64,000 bases of DNA, taken from NCBI GenBank assembly GCA_947164965.1, contig CAMUYR010000004.1, forward strand, positions 124,001 to 188,000, given 5' to 3'. Of this stretch, positions 46,139-55,798 are shown piece by piece; positions within the stretch are counted from its first letter, which is position 1; each line of letters opens with the position of its first letter. The stretch comes from an uncultured Prevotella sp. GTDB lineage: Bacteria > Bacteroidota > Bacteroidia > Bacteroidales > Bacteroidaceae. The notes beneath the pieces are model-generated. The model saw only the letters and a program-made list of their open reading frames with translations, did not search any database and was not told the DNA's origin. The translations under genes were made by a program, and so were the position numbers.

Positions 46139-48397
46139 ATCTACGTCAAAATAAATTTGTAACGACGAATAGCGTTTGTCCGTGAGCATTTGTTGTTTTG
46201 CTAGCAACAGATACTCACGGGCTTTTTTCATGTCGATGCCCAACTCCAGCTTCAGCACCAACTTACGAATATTCTGTTGCTTCACCTTTGCCACTGAAGG
46301 CTTATCTGGCCCTAAAACACGACTACCAAACCATTGTCGCAATATAGAACCCAACGTCATCGCTGCAGTCTGTACAACGGCATCCTGACGATGCTTCAAA
46401 AAGATATAAACCAAATGGTTATAAGGCGGATAACGGAACTCCTGGCGTTCGGCTATCAAATCACCATAAAGAGACAGATAGTCGTTGTGTACCACTTGCC
46501 GTATGACAGATGATTCTTTCTGTTTGGTTTGCAGTATGACAAGCCCACGCTTGTTTTTTCTGCCTGCTCGTCCACTTACCTGCGCCATCATCATAAAGGC
46601 ATGTTCGTAAGCACGAAAATCGGGCATGTTCAGCATCGAGTCAGCATTCACTATTCCTACCACACTTACATGATCGAAGTCCAAACCCTTGCTAATCATC
46701 TGGGTACCAATCAATATATTAGTACGCCCTGCAGAAAAATCACTGATGATTCGCTCGTAAGCATTGCGGGTGCGGGTAGTATCCAGATCCATACGTGCGA
46801 TACGGGCTTCTGGAAATACCTCACGAACCTGTTCCTCTATCTTTTCCGTTCCATAGCCACGAGTGCGTAAGTCCGTCCCTCCGCAACAGGGGCATACTGT
46901 GGGCACCTGATAGGTACTTCCGCAATAGTGACAAGTCAACTGGTTCATCTGCCGATGATACGTCAGCGACACATCGCAATGCTGACATGTGGGAACCCAA
47001 CCACACTGATGACACTCCACCATAGGCGCAAAGCCACGCCGGTTCTGAAACAGGATGGCTTGTTCACCATTTTCCAAGGCTTCACGAATGCGCGTTAATA
47101 AAAGAGGAGAAAAGGGACCAGCCATCATCTTGCGCCGTTGCAGGTCGGCTATATCAACCACTTGTATCTCTGGCAACTCCATACCTTGATAGCGCTGTTT
47201 CAATTCTACTAATCCATATTTGCCCGTCTTGGCATTATGATAGCTCTCCAAAGAGGGGGTTGCCGTACCCAACAGTGTCTTAGCCTTAAACATTTGAGCC
47301 AACACGATAGCTGTAGAACGAGCATGATAGCGTGGTGCAGGGTCTTGTTGCTTATACGAAGACTCGTGTTCCTCATCTATGATGATTAATCCCAAGCGTT
47401 GGAAAGGCAAAAGGACAGCTGATCGTGCACCCAATATCACTTCATAAGGATTTTGTGATAGCTGTTTCTGCCAGATCTCCACACGCTCCGCATCAGAATA
47501 TTTGGAATGATAGATACCCAACTTATCGCCAAAAACGCGCTGAAGGCGTTGCATAATTTGAACCGTCAGAGCTATCTCAGGCAACAGATACAACACCTGT
47601 TCGCCTCGTTCTATGGCTCTGCGTATCATGTGGATATAGATTTCTGTCTTACCACTTCCCGTCACGCCATGCAATAGTATTACGGGCTTTTTCATCATTG
47701 ACAGCAATATCTGGTTATAGGCATCTTCCTGTGGTGCACTCAGTCGCTGAATCAACTCAGGATGGTAGTCACCTCCATGATTCAGTCGTCCCACTTCCAA
47801 CTCATACGTTTCCAGCATCTGACGTTTCTCCAACATCTTCAGAGTCTCAGCCGACACGCCACTGACGTTCATCAGTTCTTCGCGTGTCACCTCAACAATG
47901 TCAGGAGTTGGGTTCTCATCGTCTAACTGATCCCAGCCAGACAACGTCAGATATTCCGTAAAAGCATCTAACTGCTTTTTGGCTCTTGACAATACATTCA
48001 AGGCTATATGCAAAGCAGTAGTATTCTGATATTGTACAGTCAACCGGATATAAGTCTCTGTCTTGGGACGATAACCGTCTTCCGATTTCAGCCCTGAGGG
48101 CAAGGCTGCTTTCATCACATCACCCAAAGGTGACAGGTAATAATCACTAATCCATTGCCAAAGCCTCAACTGTTGTTCAGTAACGATTGGCGACTCGTCC
48201 ATCACTTGCAGAAGAGGTTTCACCTCATAGCCTTTGGGTTGTTGGCCATGAAGTCTGGCCACAATTCCCATATACGTCTTGCTGCGTCCAAACTGCACCA
48301 GAACACGCATGCCAACCCTGACACTCATACCCTCAGGTACAAGATAAGTAAACAGTCCCTGCAAAGGTACTGGCAATATGAGGTCAGCAAAACTCAT
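46130..48397 (-). CDS. priA: Primosomal protein N' (replication restart helicase)
   Basis: 755 residues. N-terminal 3'-DNA-binding domain (FADLILPVPLQGLFTYLVPEG), helicase core with Walker A GVTGSGKTE (about 241) and IIDEEHES, and the two zinc sites CHQCGWVPTCQHC and CHYCGSTYQVPTVCPCC (about 457-500). Restarts stalled replication forks. Follows the UshA-like gene by 13 bp; its stop codon lies in a period-8 repeat. Confidence 0.97.
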   Translation of the reverse strand: MSFADLILPVPLQGLFTYLVPEGMSVRVGMRVLVQFGRSKTYMGIVARLHGQQPKGYEVKPLLQVMDESPIVTEQQLRLWQWISDYYLSPLGDVMKAALPSGLKSEDGYRPKTETYIRLTVQYQNTTALHIALNVLSRAKKQLDAFTEYLTLSGWDQLDDENPTPDIVEVTREELMNVSGVSAETLKMLEKRQMLETYELEVGRLNHGGDYHPELIQRLSAPQEDAYNQILLSMMKKPVILLHGVTGSGKTEIYIHMIRRAIERGEQVLYLLPEIALTVQIMQRLQRVFGDKLGIYHSKYSDAERVEIWQKQLSQNPYEVILGARSAVLLPFQRLGLIIIDEEHESSYKQQDPAPRYHARSTAIVLAQMFKAKTLLGTATPSLESYHNAKTGKYGLVELKQRYQGMELPEIQVVDIADLQRRKMMAGPFSPLLLTRIREALENGEQAILFQNRRGFAPMVECHQCGWVPTCQHCDVSLTYHRQMNQLTCHYCGSTYQVPTVCPCCGGTDLRTRGYGTEKIEEQVREVFPEARIARMDLDTTRTRNAYERIISDFSAGRTNILIGTQMISKGLDFDHVSVVGIVNADSMLNMPDFRAYEHAFMMMAQVSGRAGRKNKRGLVILQTKQKESSVIRQVVHNDYLSLYGDLIAERQEFRYPPYNHLVYIFLKHRQDAVVQTAAMTLGSILRQWFGSRVLGPDKPSVAKVKQQNIRKLVLKLELGIDMKKAREYLLLAKQQMLTDKRYSSLQIYFDVDPL

Positions 48398-48410
48398 CTC
48401 ATCCCACTAA

Positions 48411-49988
48411 TTAATCGTTAACAATGGTGATGCGACCCTGCACGGTACGATATTCATCACCCACAACACCCTTTAAATCCTTCTCCAGATAATCGGCCAA
48501 CACATCGCGACTCAGCTGTTCACCAGGTTCCACCAATCGACAGTCTTTCAGCACATAATAAAAACCGCCATTCTCATAATAGTCTGTTGTGGCAATGGTG
48601 TATTTCTTAGCCAGTTCCAATGGTTCATACTGACCACTGGCATTCTCCACTTGTACGTCAGTAACAGTATGGCTAGCGGTATGAATGGTATACTTCATGC
48701 CTGATACCTGTGGGAATGAACCATCGAGTCCAGGACAATTGGCTGTACATTTAACCAGCATATCCATGATTTGCTGACCCGTTGCTTCAATCATACAAAC
48801 GCGATTATCGAAGGGTTGTACGGAAACAGCGTTACCATAGTTGATTCTACCTGCCTTGATGTCGTTGCGCAATCCACCTCCGTTGATAAGTCCTATCTGG
48901 GCTTTCATCTTGCTACGGAAAGCATCAGCCACAAGATTACCCATTGGTGCTTCTTCCTTTCTTACTATCCAAACGCTGTTGGCATCCTTTACTGGCAGGT
49001 CGAAGGCGACGGTAGCCACCTCCCTGCTAGTCACCTGATTCAAAATAGCCTTAATACTATCAGTACTGGCAGCAACACGTGCATTACTATAAGGGATATC
49101 GGCATTCTTGACCAAGGAAGTCACAAAAGCACCATTGGGACTAATCCACAACTTACCAATGTTGGCAAACTGGGTTCCCGTCTGAGATACTGGAACCTGT
49201 TGCCCGTCAAGGTTGGCTACATAGTTGCCTGGTATCACTGCGTGAGTGTGACCATCCAACACCGCATTAATACCTCGTGTGGCACTAACCAGTCCAAGTG
49301 ATGTAACACCCTCTTCACTACCCGACTCACCTAGATGCGACAGCACAACTACATAGTCGGCACCCTCTGCACGAGCCTTATCCGCTGCTTGCTGTACCAA
49401 CTGATACACTTGACTGGTATGCAAATCGTAGAGCTGCTTACCCGTCTTATCAAAGAATGAATAGCTCTCGCTTCGCAGTGTCTCAGGGGTCGTGGTTCCG
49501 ACAAAGGCTATACGCTTATTACCATACTGCTTGATGACATAAGGTGGATACATGGGTGTTGTAGCACCATATTCTGAAAAGTTTGTAGAGACAACAGGTA
49601 CTCCTATCTGTGGCAACAACTCTACCATACGTGGTGTTCCATAATCAAACTCATGATTACCCAAGGTAATCGCGTCGTAACCCACATTCTTCATAATATC
49701 CACGATATACTGTCCTTTGGAAATAGCTCCCGCCAAGGCTCCTTGCAGATAGTCACCATTGCTCACAATGCCTACATAGCTGGTATCGCTCTTCAGGATA
49801 GCATCTGCCAGTCCACGCAATTGGGCGTAACCATCAATTTCACAGTGCACATCGTTTTCATACAGAATAACTATACTCTTTTGCTTCAGGGCCGTTGGCT
49901 GGTTAATCAGAGAAGGCTTGGTAGTACCACACCCTACCACCAATATGCTGACCAAAAGCGTCATGATTACTTGAGAAACAGTCTTCAT
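48411..49988 (-). CDS. UshA-like 5'-nucleotidase/metallophosphatase lipoprotein
   Basis: 525 residues from ATG 49988 (MKTVSQVIMTLLVSILVVGC, lipobox VVGC, Cys20). Metallophosphoesterase motifs ILYENDVHCEIDGY, GNHEFDYGTP and DGHTHAVIPG give the two-metal site; the C-terminal 5'-nucleotidase domain has GLINGGGLRNDIKAG and a substrate-binding NGGFYY. Likely removes phosphate from extracytoplasmic nucleotides or nucleotide sugars. Upstream of priA in the same direction. Confidence 0.92.
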   Translation of the reverse strand: MKTVSQVIMTLLVSILVVGCGTTKPSLINQPTALKQKSIVILYENDVHCEIDGYAQLRGLADAILKSDTSYVGIVSNGDYLQGALAGAISKGQYIVDIMKNVGYDAITLGNHEFDYGTPRMVELLPQIGVPVVSTNFSEYGATTPMYPPYVIKQYGNKRIAFVGTTTPETLRSESYSFFDKTGKQLYDLHTSQVYQLVQQAADKARAEGADYVVVLSHLGESGSEEGVTSLGLVSATRGINAVLDGHTHAVIPGNYVANLDGQQVPVSQTGTQFANIGKLWISPNGAFVTSLVKNADIPYSNARVAASTDSIKAILNQVTSREVATVAFDLPVKDANSVWIVRKEEAPMGNLVADAFRSKMKAQIGLINGGGLRNDIKAGRINYGNAVSVQPFDNRVCMIEATGQQIMDMLVKCTANCPGLDGSFPQVSGMKYTIHTASHTVTDVQVENASGQYEPLELAKKYTIATTDYYENGGFYYVLKDCRLVEPGEQLSRDVLADYLEKDLKGVVGDEYRTVQGRITIVND

Positions 49989-50011
49989 AAGCGTACCTTT
50001 TTTAATAGATA

Positions 50012-50038
50012 GAGTCCTCGCCACAACGACAAGGACTC
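50012..50038. other. Stem-loop upstream of the UshA-like gene
   Basis: GAGTCCT (50012-50018) pairs with AGGACTC (50032-50038). It lies between the small outer-membrane protein gene and the UshA-like start codon. No T-run follows on the minus strand, so it is either a weak terminator or a leader structure. Confidence 0.45.
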
Positions 50039-50061
50039 CATATCTTGGATGTTAAATAAAT

Positions 50062-50676
50062 TTAGAAGAAATAAGCTGCAGATACCTGCCAAGCATTGGC
50101 CTTACCACCTGTTAGAGTTTTCCATGCAGCATTTGCACCATCCTTAACTGTCAACTCACCAGTCTTACCCAACTGAATGTTGTAGTTAACGGTTAATTGC
50201 AGATGGTTAAGTACAGTAGCACCTAAACCAACGTTTGCGCTGACATTGGAGCTCTTCAATGTCCACTCCGTAGCATCTTTGATAAGTTCCTTGCTCTTGT
50301 TACCCAAATTAAAACCAAACTGAGGACCTGCGAAAGCGAACAGGTTAACAACACTGCTCAGACCCACACCATAACGAACATTGATGGGAACCTGCAGAGA
50401 CTGGCTCTTCAGCTTTTCACCATTACCCTTCAACTCTGCCTGACGCTGATCGTATAGTGCTGCAGCATCAAGGCTAAGGCCTACTACAGGAAGTGTAAAC
50501 TTAACAGTGGGACCTACAAAGAAGCCTGCGTTGTTCTTAACAGCGTCTTTAGCACCGCTCTCGCTAAATGTCATGGTTGTCAAGTTAAGTCCGCCCTTCA
50601 GACCGAACTTCACTTGTGCTTGCGAAGTAGTAGCTACAGCTACCATCGCAACAAGTAAAATCATGATTTTCTTCAT
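50062..50676 (-). CDS. Small outer-membrane beta-barrel protein
   Basis: 204 residues: signal peptide (MKKIMILLVAMVAVATTSQAQ) then about eight amphipathic strands (VKFGLKGGLNLTTMTF, GFFVGPTVKFTLP, QVSAAYFF) with a terminal Phe, fitting the porin-type outer membrane beta-barrel family common in Bacteroidetes. No specific role can be assigned. It has its own promoter. Confidence 0.88.
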   Translation of the reverse strand: MKKIMILLVAMVAVATTSQAQVKFGLKGGLNLTTMTFSESGAKDAVKNNAGFFVGPTVKFTLPVVGLSLDAAALYDQRQAELKGNGEKLKSQSLQVPINVRYGVGLSSVVNLFAFAGPQFGFNLGNKSKELIKDATEWTLKSSNVSANVGLGATVLNHLQLTVNYNIQLGKTGELTVKDGANAAWKTLTGGKANAWQVSAAYFF

Positions 50677-50718
50677 AGCTGTATTCCTTATTTTTTGTTG
50701 TTATTATCTATCTGAGTG

Positions 50719-50749
50719 CAAAGATAAGCATTAATTTTGAAAAAAGCAA
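50719..50749 (-). promoter_or_regulatory. Promoter of the small outer-membrane barrel gene
   Basis: On the minus strand TTG (50749-50747), 20-bp spacer, TATCTTTG (50726-50719), 42 bp upstream of the ATG. Confidence 0.75.
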
Positions 50750-50768
50750 CATTTAGGTCAACTTTTTT

Positions 50769-51836
50769 TTAATGTCGCTGGCGTCGTACACTGACACGGG
50801 CTGCTCCATTCGAGGCGGCACTGCTATTAGAAGAGCTGTTCTTTGAGCGTTTTGCCCTTTCATTCTTGGTCTTTGCCTTCTTGCCGTCTTTGCCTTTTGC
50901 CTTACGGGCTGCCTTCAGGTCAGCAGGTGAGAGCCGCGCGATACTATCCAGCGAATCCTTGCGCTGTTTATCACCAAAAATATTCTGTTCGAAGGCTTTC
51001 AGTTCAGCCTCTATCTTCATCTGTTCCTTCTGCAGGGCTGAATCAGTAGGGCAATACTGAGCCAACGTCTTGCCCAACATATTATTGGTCTTATAGATTT
51101 TTCCTTCGTAACGGTTCAATGTAAAATAATCTTCCATCGACATGGTGGCCGCATTATTCAGATTCGACGTCATCACAGTCTGGCGACTGAGATAAGGTTC
51201 CAGATCAGCATAGCGAACCCAGAACAGAGGATACTTAGCAGCCTCACCTCCGAAATCGTCCTCACGTAACATGACAGGACTAAGGGCCAAGACCTTACGA
51301 TGGAAGGTAGAATTAGCCTGATCGTAATAAGCACTCTCCTTCAAATAATAGAGCTTAACCTCAGCAGAGGGGATGTCGCTATTATCCACTCGGATCTTTC
51401 CGTCTTTCTCTTCATAATAGATATGGAAATTGTCCAGAATGGTTTTCATCTGTACACGGGCAGAGTCGTTGAATGCCTCATTGCCATCAAGTCTGTACTC
51501 ATAAACTGGAACATAGCCATTGAGCGCTAACTTGAAGATATAGGTAAACAGATTCACCTGACGGTCCTGGGGCTCTACAGGATAATAGAGGCCACCATTG
51601 GCATCCTTGTTGAGATCTATTTCACGATAGATGTCGCGACGCCATACCACATCCTCAGGCATATCGGCAGCAGTGGGAAACATAATCCTGGCACGCACGG
51701 ACATACCTTGATTCTGCGTCTGCTGACGCTGTTGCTGTTGCTGAGCCTGCTGTTGTTGCCTACGATTCTTAGGCTGTGCCTGTACAGTAACAGTAGCAAT
51801 CAGCGTTATCATCAATAAGAACAATACTCTCTTCAT
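50769..51836 (-). CDS. porN: Type IX secretion protein PorN/GldN
   Basis: 355 residues from ATG 51836 (MKRVLFLLMITLIATVTVQAQ); an upstream ATG at 51845 adds three residues. GldN/PorN forms the periplasmic ring with the PorK lipoprotein. Family stretches: DMPEDVVWRRDIYREIDL, NGGLYYPVEPQ, NLFTYIFKLALNGYVPVYEYRLDG. A Gln-rich run (RQQQQAQQQQQRQQ) follows the signal peptide, and the C-terminus is Lys/Ser/Arg-rich low complexity. Last gene of porPKLMN. Confidence 0.94.
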   Translation of the reverse strand: MKRVLFLLMITLIATVTVQAQPKNRRQQQQAQQQQQRQQTQNQGMSVRARIMFPTAADMPEDVVWRRDIYREIDLNKDANGGLYYPVEPQDRQVNLFTYIFKLALNGYVPVYEYRLDGNEAFNDSARVQMKTILDNFHIYYEEKDGKIRVDNSDIPSAEVKLYYLKESAYYDQANSTFHRKVLALSPVMLREDDFGGEAAKYPLFWVRYADLEPYLSRQTVMTSNLNNAATMSMEDYFTLNRYEGKIYKTNNMLGKTLAQYCPTDSALQKEQMKIEAELKAFEQNIFGDKQRKDSLDSIARLSPADLKAARKAKGKDGKKAKTKNERAKRSKNSSSNSSAASNGAARVSVRRQRH

Positions 51837-51869
51837 AATTATCAATAGTCAATTATCAATTATCAATTT
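51836..51869. repeat. Period-7 repeat between porM and porN
   Basis: TCAATAG, TCAATTA, TCAATTA, TCAATTT in register after TAATTA. It fills the gap and includes the porM stop codon. Confidence 0.85.
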
Positions 51870-53433
51870 ACTTCACAATAACCTCCATCGATGCGTTCAG
51901 TTTACGCTGAATACCATCAGGACCTATAGCGTTGACACGGGAAATATAGAAGCGCTTATTGCGCTGCAATTTACGGAAGGTGTCCTTTTGTCGAGCTGAG
52001 AAGTTTGCCCCATCGCTGACCATAGGAACGGCATTACCCATATTGTCGAAGAACACCGTTTCGAAACTCTGCACACGGAAAGCAATATCCAAGATGCCAT
52101 CATCGATAGCGGCACCGATTCCGTCGACGCCCATCAACTGAGCTTTCGACAATCCACCACCTTTATAACGGATAGGACTACCCGATTCGTCCTTCATAGC
52201 AATATAGGGCGTGGGGTCAGGCAAACGACGTACACGGAACGTGAACTGTCCCATCTGTTGGGCACGACCTGTATTGGTGGAAGTCACAGTTATGGTGACA
52301 TTCTGACCCACTGCAGTAGGACGGGCAATATAACGACCAGGCCCTACGGGCTGAAGTGTTCCACCAGTCATCGTAGCCTGTACCTTATTGACAGGAACAC
52401 CAGGCACGGAGACACTCAACGGGTTGGAATAACCTGCATAGAGGACATTCATCAAATCGGCCGAGACAGTAGCTGATGGATCGACCACCGTATATTTCTG
52501 TTCGAAATTGCGCTTGATAAGTTCACCATTACCATTCTCGACCTGAATAAAGCCAGATAAGGTAAAATCACCCGTGCGACCTGTCACCGTCTCATAGATG
52601 CCGCCAGGCAAATGAACTTCCTTGCCTCCAATGAAGATTTGAGGCTGTTGGGTCGTATCAACAGCAGCCATCACTATCTGAGCTGAGAACTTGTCACCAC
52701 GAACTATCGTCTGAGAATTAGGAATCACGAAAGCATTCAGGGCATTGACACGAATATCCTTCACATCGATATTTGACACAAGGGTATGAAGCACCATTCC
52801 CTCAGCATAGCGCACATCATTTTGCAGCTTAGTAAGCAATGTCACAGCAGCAGCTGTAGGCATGGATTCAAACATATACTCCTGCCAGTTTTTACCCATC
52901 GCCTTAGCTTCATTTGGAATCTCTGTGGTTAGGTTAGAGGCTATAGCCTTCTTTTGATGATAGTCGGAAACCATACCCAAAAGGGCGACACGAAAATTAT
53001 TGATAGCATCGTAGAGCTCTTTTCCACGACCACGTCCTGGGGCCAGCATCACCTGATTGGCAGCCTCCAGATCTTCCTTGTTACGAATATTATTGACATT
53101 ACCGTCGTCACCATCCGATTCGCGAACAATGGCTTCCTTCAGTTCATCAGCAAGATTATAGAGACGATTACTCATCTCTTTCACCTTCTGAGACTTCTCA
53201 TACCACTGCTTCACCTTCTGGGGATTCTTCTTCATCTGAACGGCAAAGTCGTCATAAATGGCAAGATTCTCCTTTGTGGCATTGATCGTTGTACGCTTCA
53301 GACTTTCCTCCACCAGCGAGAAACCATTGAGCACCTCATTAGAGACATTCAATGCCAGCATCGCCATCAGTACAACGTACATCAGGTTGATCATTTTCTG
53401 ACGGGGAGAAACCGGTCTTTTCTTAATTGCCAT
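51868..53433 (-). CDS. porM: Type IX secretion motor protein PorM/GldM
   Basis: 521 residues. A short basic N-terminus, one membrane helix (KMINLMYVVLMAMLALNVS, about 14-32) with the conserved Glu just after (NEVLNGF), then four periplasmic domains (helical bundle to about 220, then beta domains starting ALNAFVIPNSQTIVRGDKF). With PorL it forms the proton-driven motor that energises T9SS. Normal length. Located 12 bp after porL. Confidence 0.96.
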   Translation of the reverse strand: MAIKKRPVSPRQKMINLMYVVLMAMLALNVSNEVLNGFSLVEESLKRTTINATKENLAIYDDFAVQMKKNPQKVKQWYEKSQKVKEMSNRLYNLADELKEAIVRESDGDDGNVNNIRNKEDLEAANQVMLAPGRGRGKELYDAINNFRVALLGMVSDYHQKKAIASNLTTEIPNEAKAMGKNWQEYMFESMPTAAAVTLLTKLQNDVRYAEGMVLHTLVSNIDVKDIRVNALNAFVIPNSQTIVRGDKFSAQIVMAAVDTTQQPQIFIGGKEVHLPGGIYETVTGRTGDFTLSGFIQVENGNGELIKRNFEQKYTVVDPSATVSADLMNVLYAGYSNPLSVSVPGVPVNKVQATMTGGTLQPVGPGRYIARPTAVGQNVTITVTSTNTGRAQQMGQFTFRVRRLPDPTPYIAMKDESGSPIRYKGGGLSKAQLMGVDGIGAAIDDGILDIAFRVQSFETVFFDNMGNAVPMVSDGANFSARQKDTFRKLQRNKRFYISRVNAIGPDGIQRKLNASMEVIVK

Positions 53434-53445
53434 AGCTAGTCTTTC

Positions 53446-54288
53446 TTACATCTGACTTCTCACCTGCATAGCTTCAATCATGCGAGCGTAAATCTTATTC
53501 AGCTCTACTATCTGATCGGCCATGTGGCGTGTCTGTTCATTGATTTCGTCGATGGTACTGATTTGCGCAGATGCACTCTTAAGCTGCATCTCGTAAACAC
53601 GGCTGATACCTGTCAGTGTACGGTTCAGATTCTCCATCTCTTCGGAGTCGCGCGTCAGACGCTTGCTCTGCTCCGATACCTGAATGAGCATCTCCGTCAG
53701 ACGGTTCAGCTCTTCAATATAATTAGAGGTAGCTTCCTTGAGTTCCTCACCCATAGGCAATGTTTCTCCTGGTGTTGCACCAGCAACGACAGGTCCACCA
53801 ACAACACCTCCGCCAATGACGCCTCCGCCACCAGCAAAGCTGATACTTCCACTGCCACCTTCACCATTGACCACAACGGCACTATCGACACCTTCTGACT
53901 GTCCAGCACTGCCGCCGCCACCTATGACAACAACACCGCCTCCGCCGCCAGAACCAGAGCCACCGCCAGTCACGATAGTTCCACCGCCAGAAACTACAGC
54001 TCCAGCTACGGCATCCTCTTCGCCTACATGCAGGTCAAGGTCCATACCGTCAGCAGTCTTGTCGAACGGACGGTCGAAGGCTGAAAGGAAGAACACAAGC
54101 ACCTCAGTACCCATTCCTAGGAACAGGAAGAAGTTTGCACCTGGCAAGTGAGTCAGTTTGAAAAGAGTACCCAAAATCACAATAGATGCACCCCATGAAT
54201 AGGCGTAGTTCAGAAACGTCTGTCCAGGTACACTGTCCATCCACTTCTGCAAGCGGTAGACTATATTCAGTTTACTGTATCTTGTCAT
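53446..54288 (-). CDS. porL: Type IX secretion motor protein PorL/GldL with glycine-rich insert
   Basis: 280 residues. Two membrane helices (about 28-47 and 52-70) containing the GANFFLFLGMGTEVLVFFLSAFD stretch with the Glu62 thought to carry protons in the family. Residues 96-174 are an almost pure Gly/Val/Ser linker (VTGGGSGSGGGGGVVVIGGG), then a coiled-coil cytoplasmic region (181-280, EELKEATSNYIEELNRL). Most PorL proteins I recall have a shorter, less glycine-rich linker. Its ATG overlaps the porK stop by 4 bp. Confidence 0.95.
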   Translation of the reverse strand: MTRYSKLNIVYRLQKWMDSVPGQTFLNYAYSWGASIVILGTLFKLTHLPGANFFLFLGMGTEVLVFFLSAFDRPFDKTADGMDLDLHVGEEDAVAGAVVSGGGTIVTGGGSGSGGGGGVVVIGGGGSAGQSEGVDSAVVVNGEGGSGSISFAGGGGVIGGGVVGGPVVAGATPGETLPMGEELKEATSNYIEELNRLTEMLIQVSEQSKRLTRDSEEMENLNRTLTGISRVYEMQLKSASAQISTIDEINEQTRHMADQIVELNKIYARMIEAMQVRSQM

Positions 54289-55793
54289 TTCTTCTTCCCT
54301 TTCTTAACTTTAATCTTGTCACTGGTGGTATTAGCCAACGAACGCACACAACGGAAACCGATGTAGGATCGAGGCTGATTCTGATATTCATAAGAACGCC
54401 AAGCGGAGCGAATATAGCTTTCAGGATCTTTCCATGAGCCACCACGCACACTCTTCTTTTTCAGTCGATAAGGATCTTCTTTGGCAGCATTGTACTTCAA
54501 CTGGGGGTTGATGTCGTTCATGGCCTCCACACCAGCCTCAGTATAGATGGTGCTACACCATTCTGCCACATTACCCGCCATATCGTATAGTCCGTTACTA
54601 TTTGCACTATAGATACCTGTACGACTCGTAATAAGATTGCCGTCCTTGGTGTAATTACCGTTATCGGGCTTGAAGTTGGCAAAGAAACAGCCATTACCCG
54701 TCACTACGTCCTCATTCTCCCAAGGGAATTCGTTCTGATCCTTGCCTCGGGCTGCAAATTCCCATTCGGCCTCAGTGGGCAGACGATAGCGCTGAACGTA
54801 GCGGGCAGCATTACCCAAGCCCTTCAGAAGATACTCTGTACGCCAGGCGCAAAAAGCATTAGCCTGTTCCCAGGTGACACCTACTACAGGATAGTCGTTA
54901 TAAGCTGCGCCACTGAAATAGTAACGCATATATATCTCGTTCTCGGCATTGGGAAAATCGTTCACCCAACAGGTCGTATCGGGATATATATTAATAATGT
55001 AAGTATTGAGAAAATCCCAAGGTCCGGTATGCTGACGATTGATGGTCTCACGCACTATCTGTCCCTCGTCGTTAATATAAGCGGTATCCTTGGAAATCCA
55101 AATCTGATGGTTCGGATTGGGACGAATATCTGTATTCAGTTCGCGTTCCTCTGGATTAAGGCGATACTTGCGCTTGGCAGCCTCTGTATAGTCGTAAACC
55201 TCGTAGCGATAATTCATCTGGCGCCAATCAAGCAACTTCTCACCTGTAACAGGGTTGAAGGTATAGACACTCTCAATAGCACGCTGCTCATCCTCGTTGG
55301 GCTTACGTGGAATGGGCTTCTTCCAGTTCAGATGAGGCGTAACGGGCTCACCGTTCTTGTCTTCCTCAATCTTATACGACTCATCGCCACCATAGTTAGG
55401 ATCAGCCAGTCGTTCACGGATAATGGAATCGCGAACGTAGTTGACAAACTGACGATACATAGAATTGGTAACCTCGCGCTCATCCATCCAGAAACCCTCA
55501 ACGGAAATGTCGCGCACTGGAGTCTGCTTGCCCCACAGCGTATCTTGCTTGTCGATACCCATCTTCAAATGGCCACGCTTAATAAGTGTCATGCCATAGG
55601 GAGTAGGTTCAGAAAAAGAACGGCCACCCGAACCTGTCACCTCGCCACCTGAGGAGGTTGCATGCTTGGAGCCAAAACAACCTGTTAAAAGAATGAGAAA
55701 TGTAGAAAATGAGAAAATGAGAAATGCGTTATGCATCACTCTCTTTTCCTTTTTTTCTTCCATTCCCATTGTCCTTTTTTTATTCATATTCAT
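54285..55793 (-). CDS. porK: Type IX secretion lipoprotein PorK/GldK
   Basis: 502 residues at most. Lipobox LLTGC (Cys39 from the first ATG). Several in-frame ATGs (55793, 55787, 55769, 55763, 55736) are possible; 55763 or 55769 would give a normal charged n-region and the latter has AAGGAC just upstream. The body is a formylglycine-generating-enzyme-like fold used structurally in T9SS: GFWMDEREVTNSMYRQFVNYV, VVGVTWEQANAFCAWR, RLPTEAEWEFAARG, YDMAGNVAEWCS, SVRGGSWKDP. It forms the periplasmic ring with PorN. The signal peptide core is encoded by period-8 repeats. Confidence 0.94.
   Translation of the reverse strand: MNMNKKRTMGMEEKKEKRVMHNAFLIFSFSTFLILLTGCFGSKHATSSGGEVTGSGGRSFSEPTPYGMTLIKRGHLKMGIDKQDTLWGKQTPVRDISVEGFWMDEREVTNSMYRQFVNYVRDSIIRERLADPNYGGDESYKIEEDKNGEPVTPHLNWKKPIPRKPNEDEQRAIESVYTFNPVTGEKLLDWRQMNYRYEVYDYTEAAKRKYRLNPEERELNTDIRPNPNHQIWISKDTAYINDEGQIVRETINRQHTGPWDFLNTYIINIYPDTTCWVNDFPNAENEIYMRYYFSGAAYNDYPVVGVTWEQANAFCAWRTEYLLKGLGNAARYVQRYRLPTEAEWEFAARGKDQNEFPWENEDVVTGNGCFFANFKPDNGNYTKDGNLITSRTGIYSANSNGLYDMAGNVAEWCSTIYTEAGVEAMNDINPQLKYNAAKEDPYRLKKKSVRGGSWKDPESYIRSAWRSYEYQNQPRSYIGFRCVRSLANTTSDKIKVKKGKKK
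55692..55723. repeat. Period-8 repeat inside the porK signal peptide coding region
   Basis: AATGAGAA, ATGTAGAA, AATGAGAA, AATGAGAA on the + strand; on the minus strand these encode the hydrophobic LIFSFSTFLIL core. It is the reverse complement of the leader repeat at 55799-55846. Confidence 0.8.
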
Positions 55794-55798
55794 AATAT

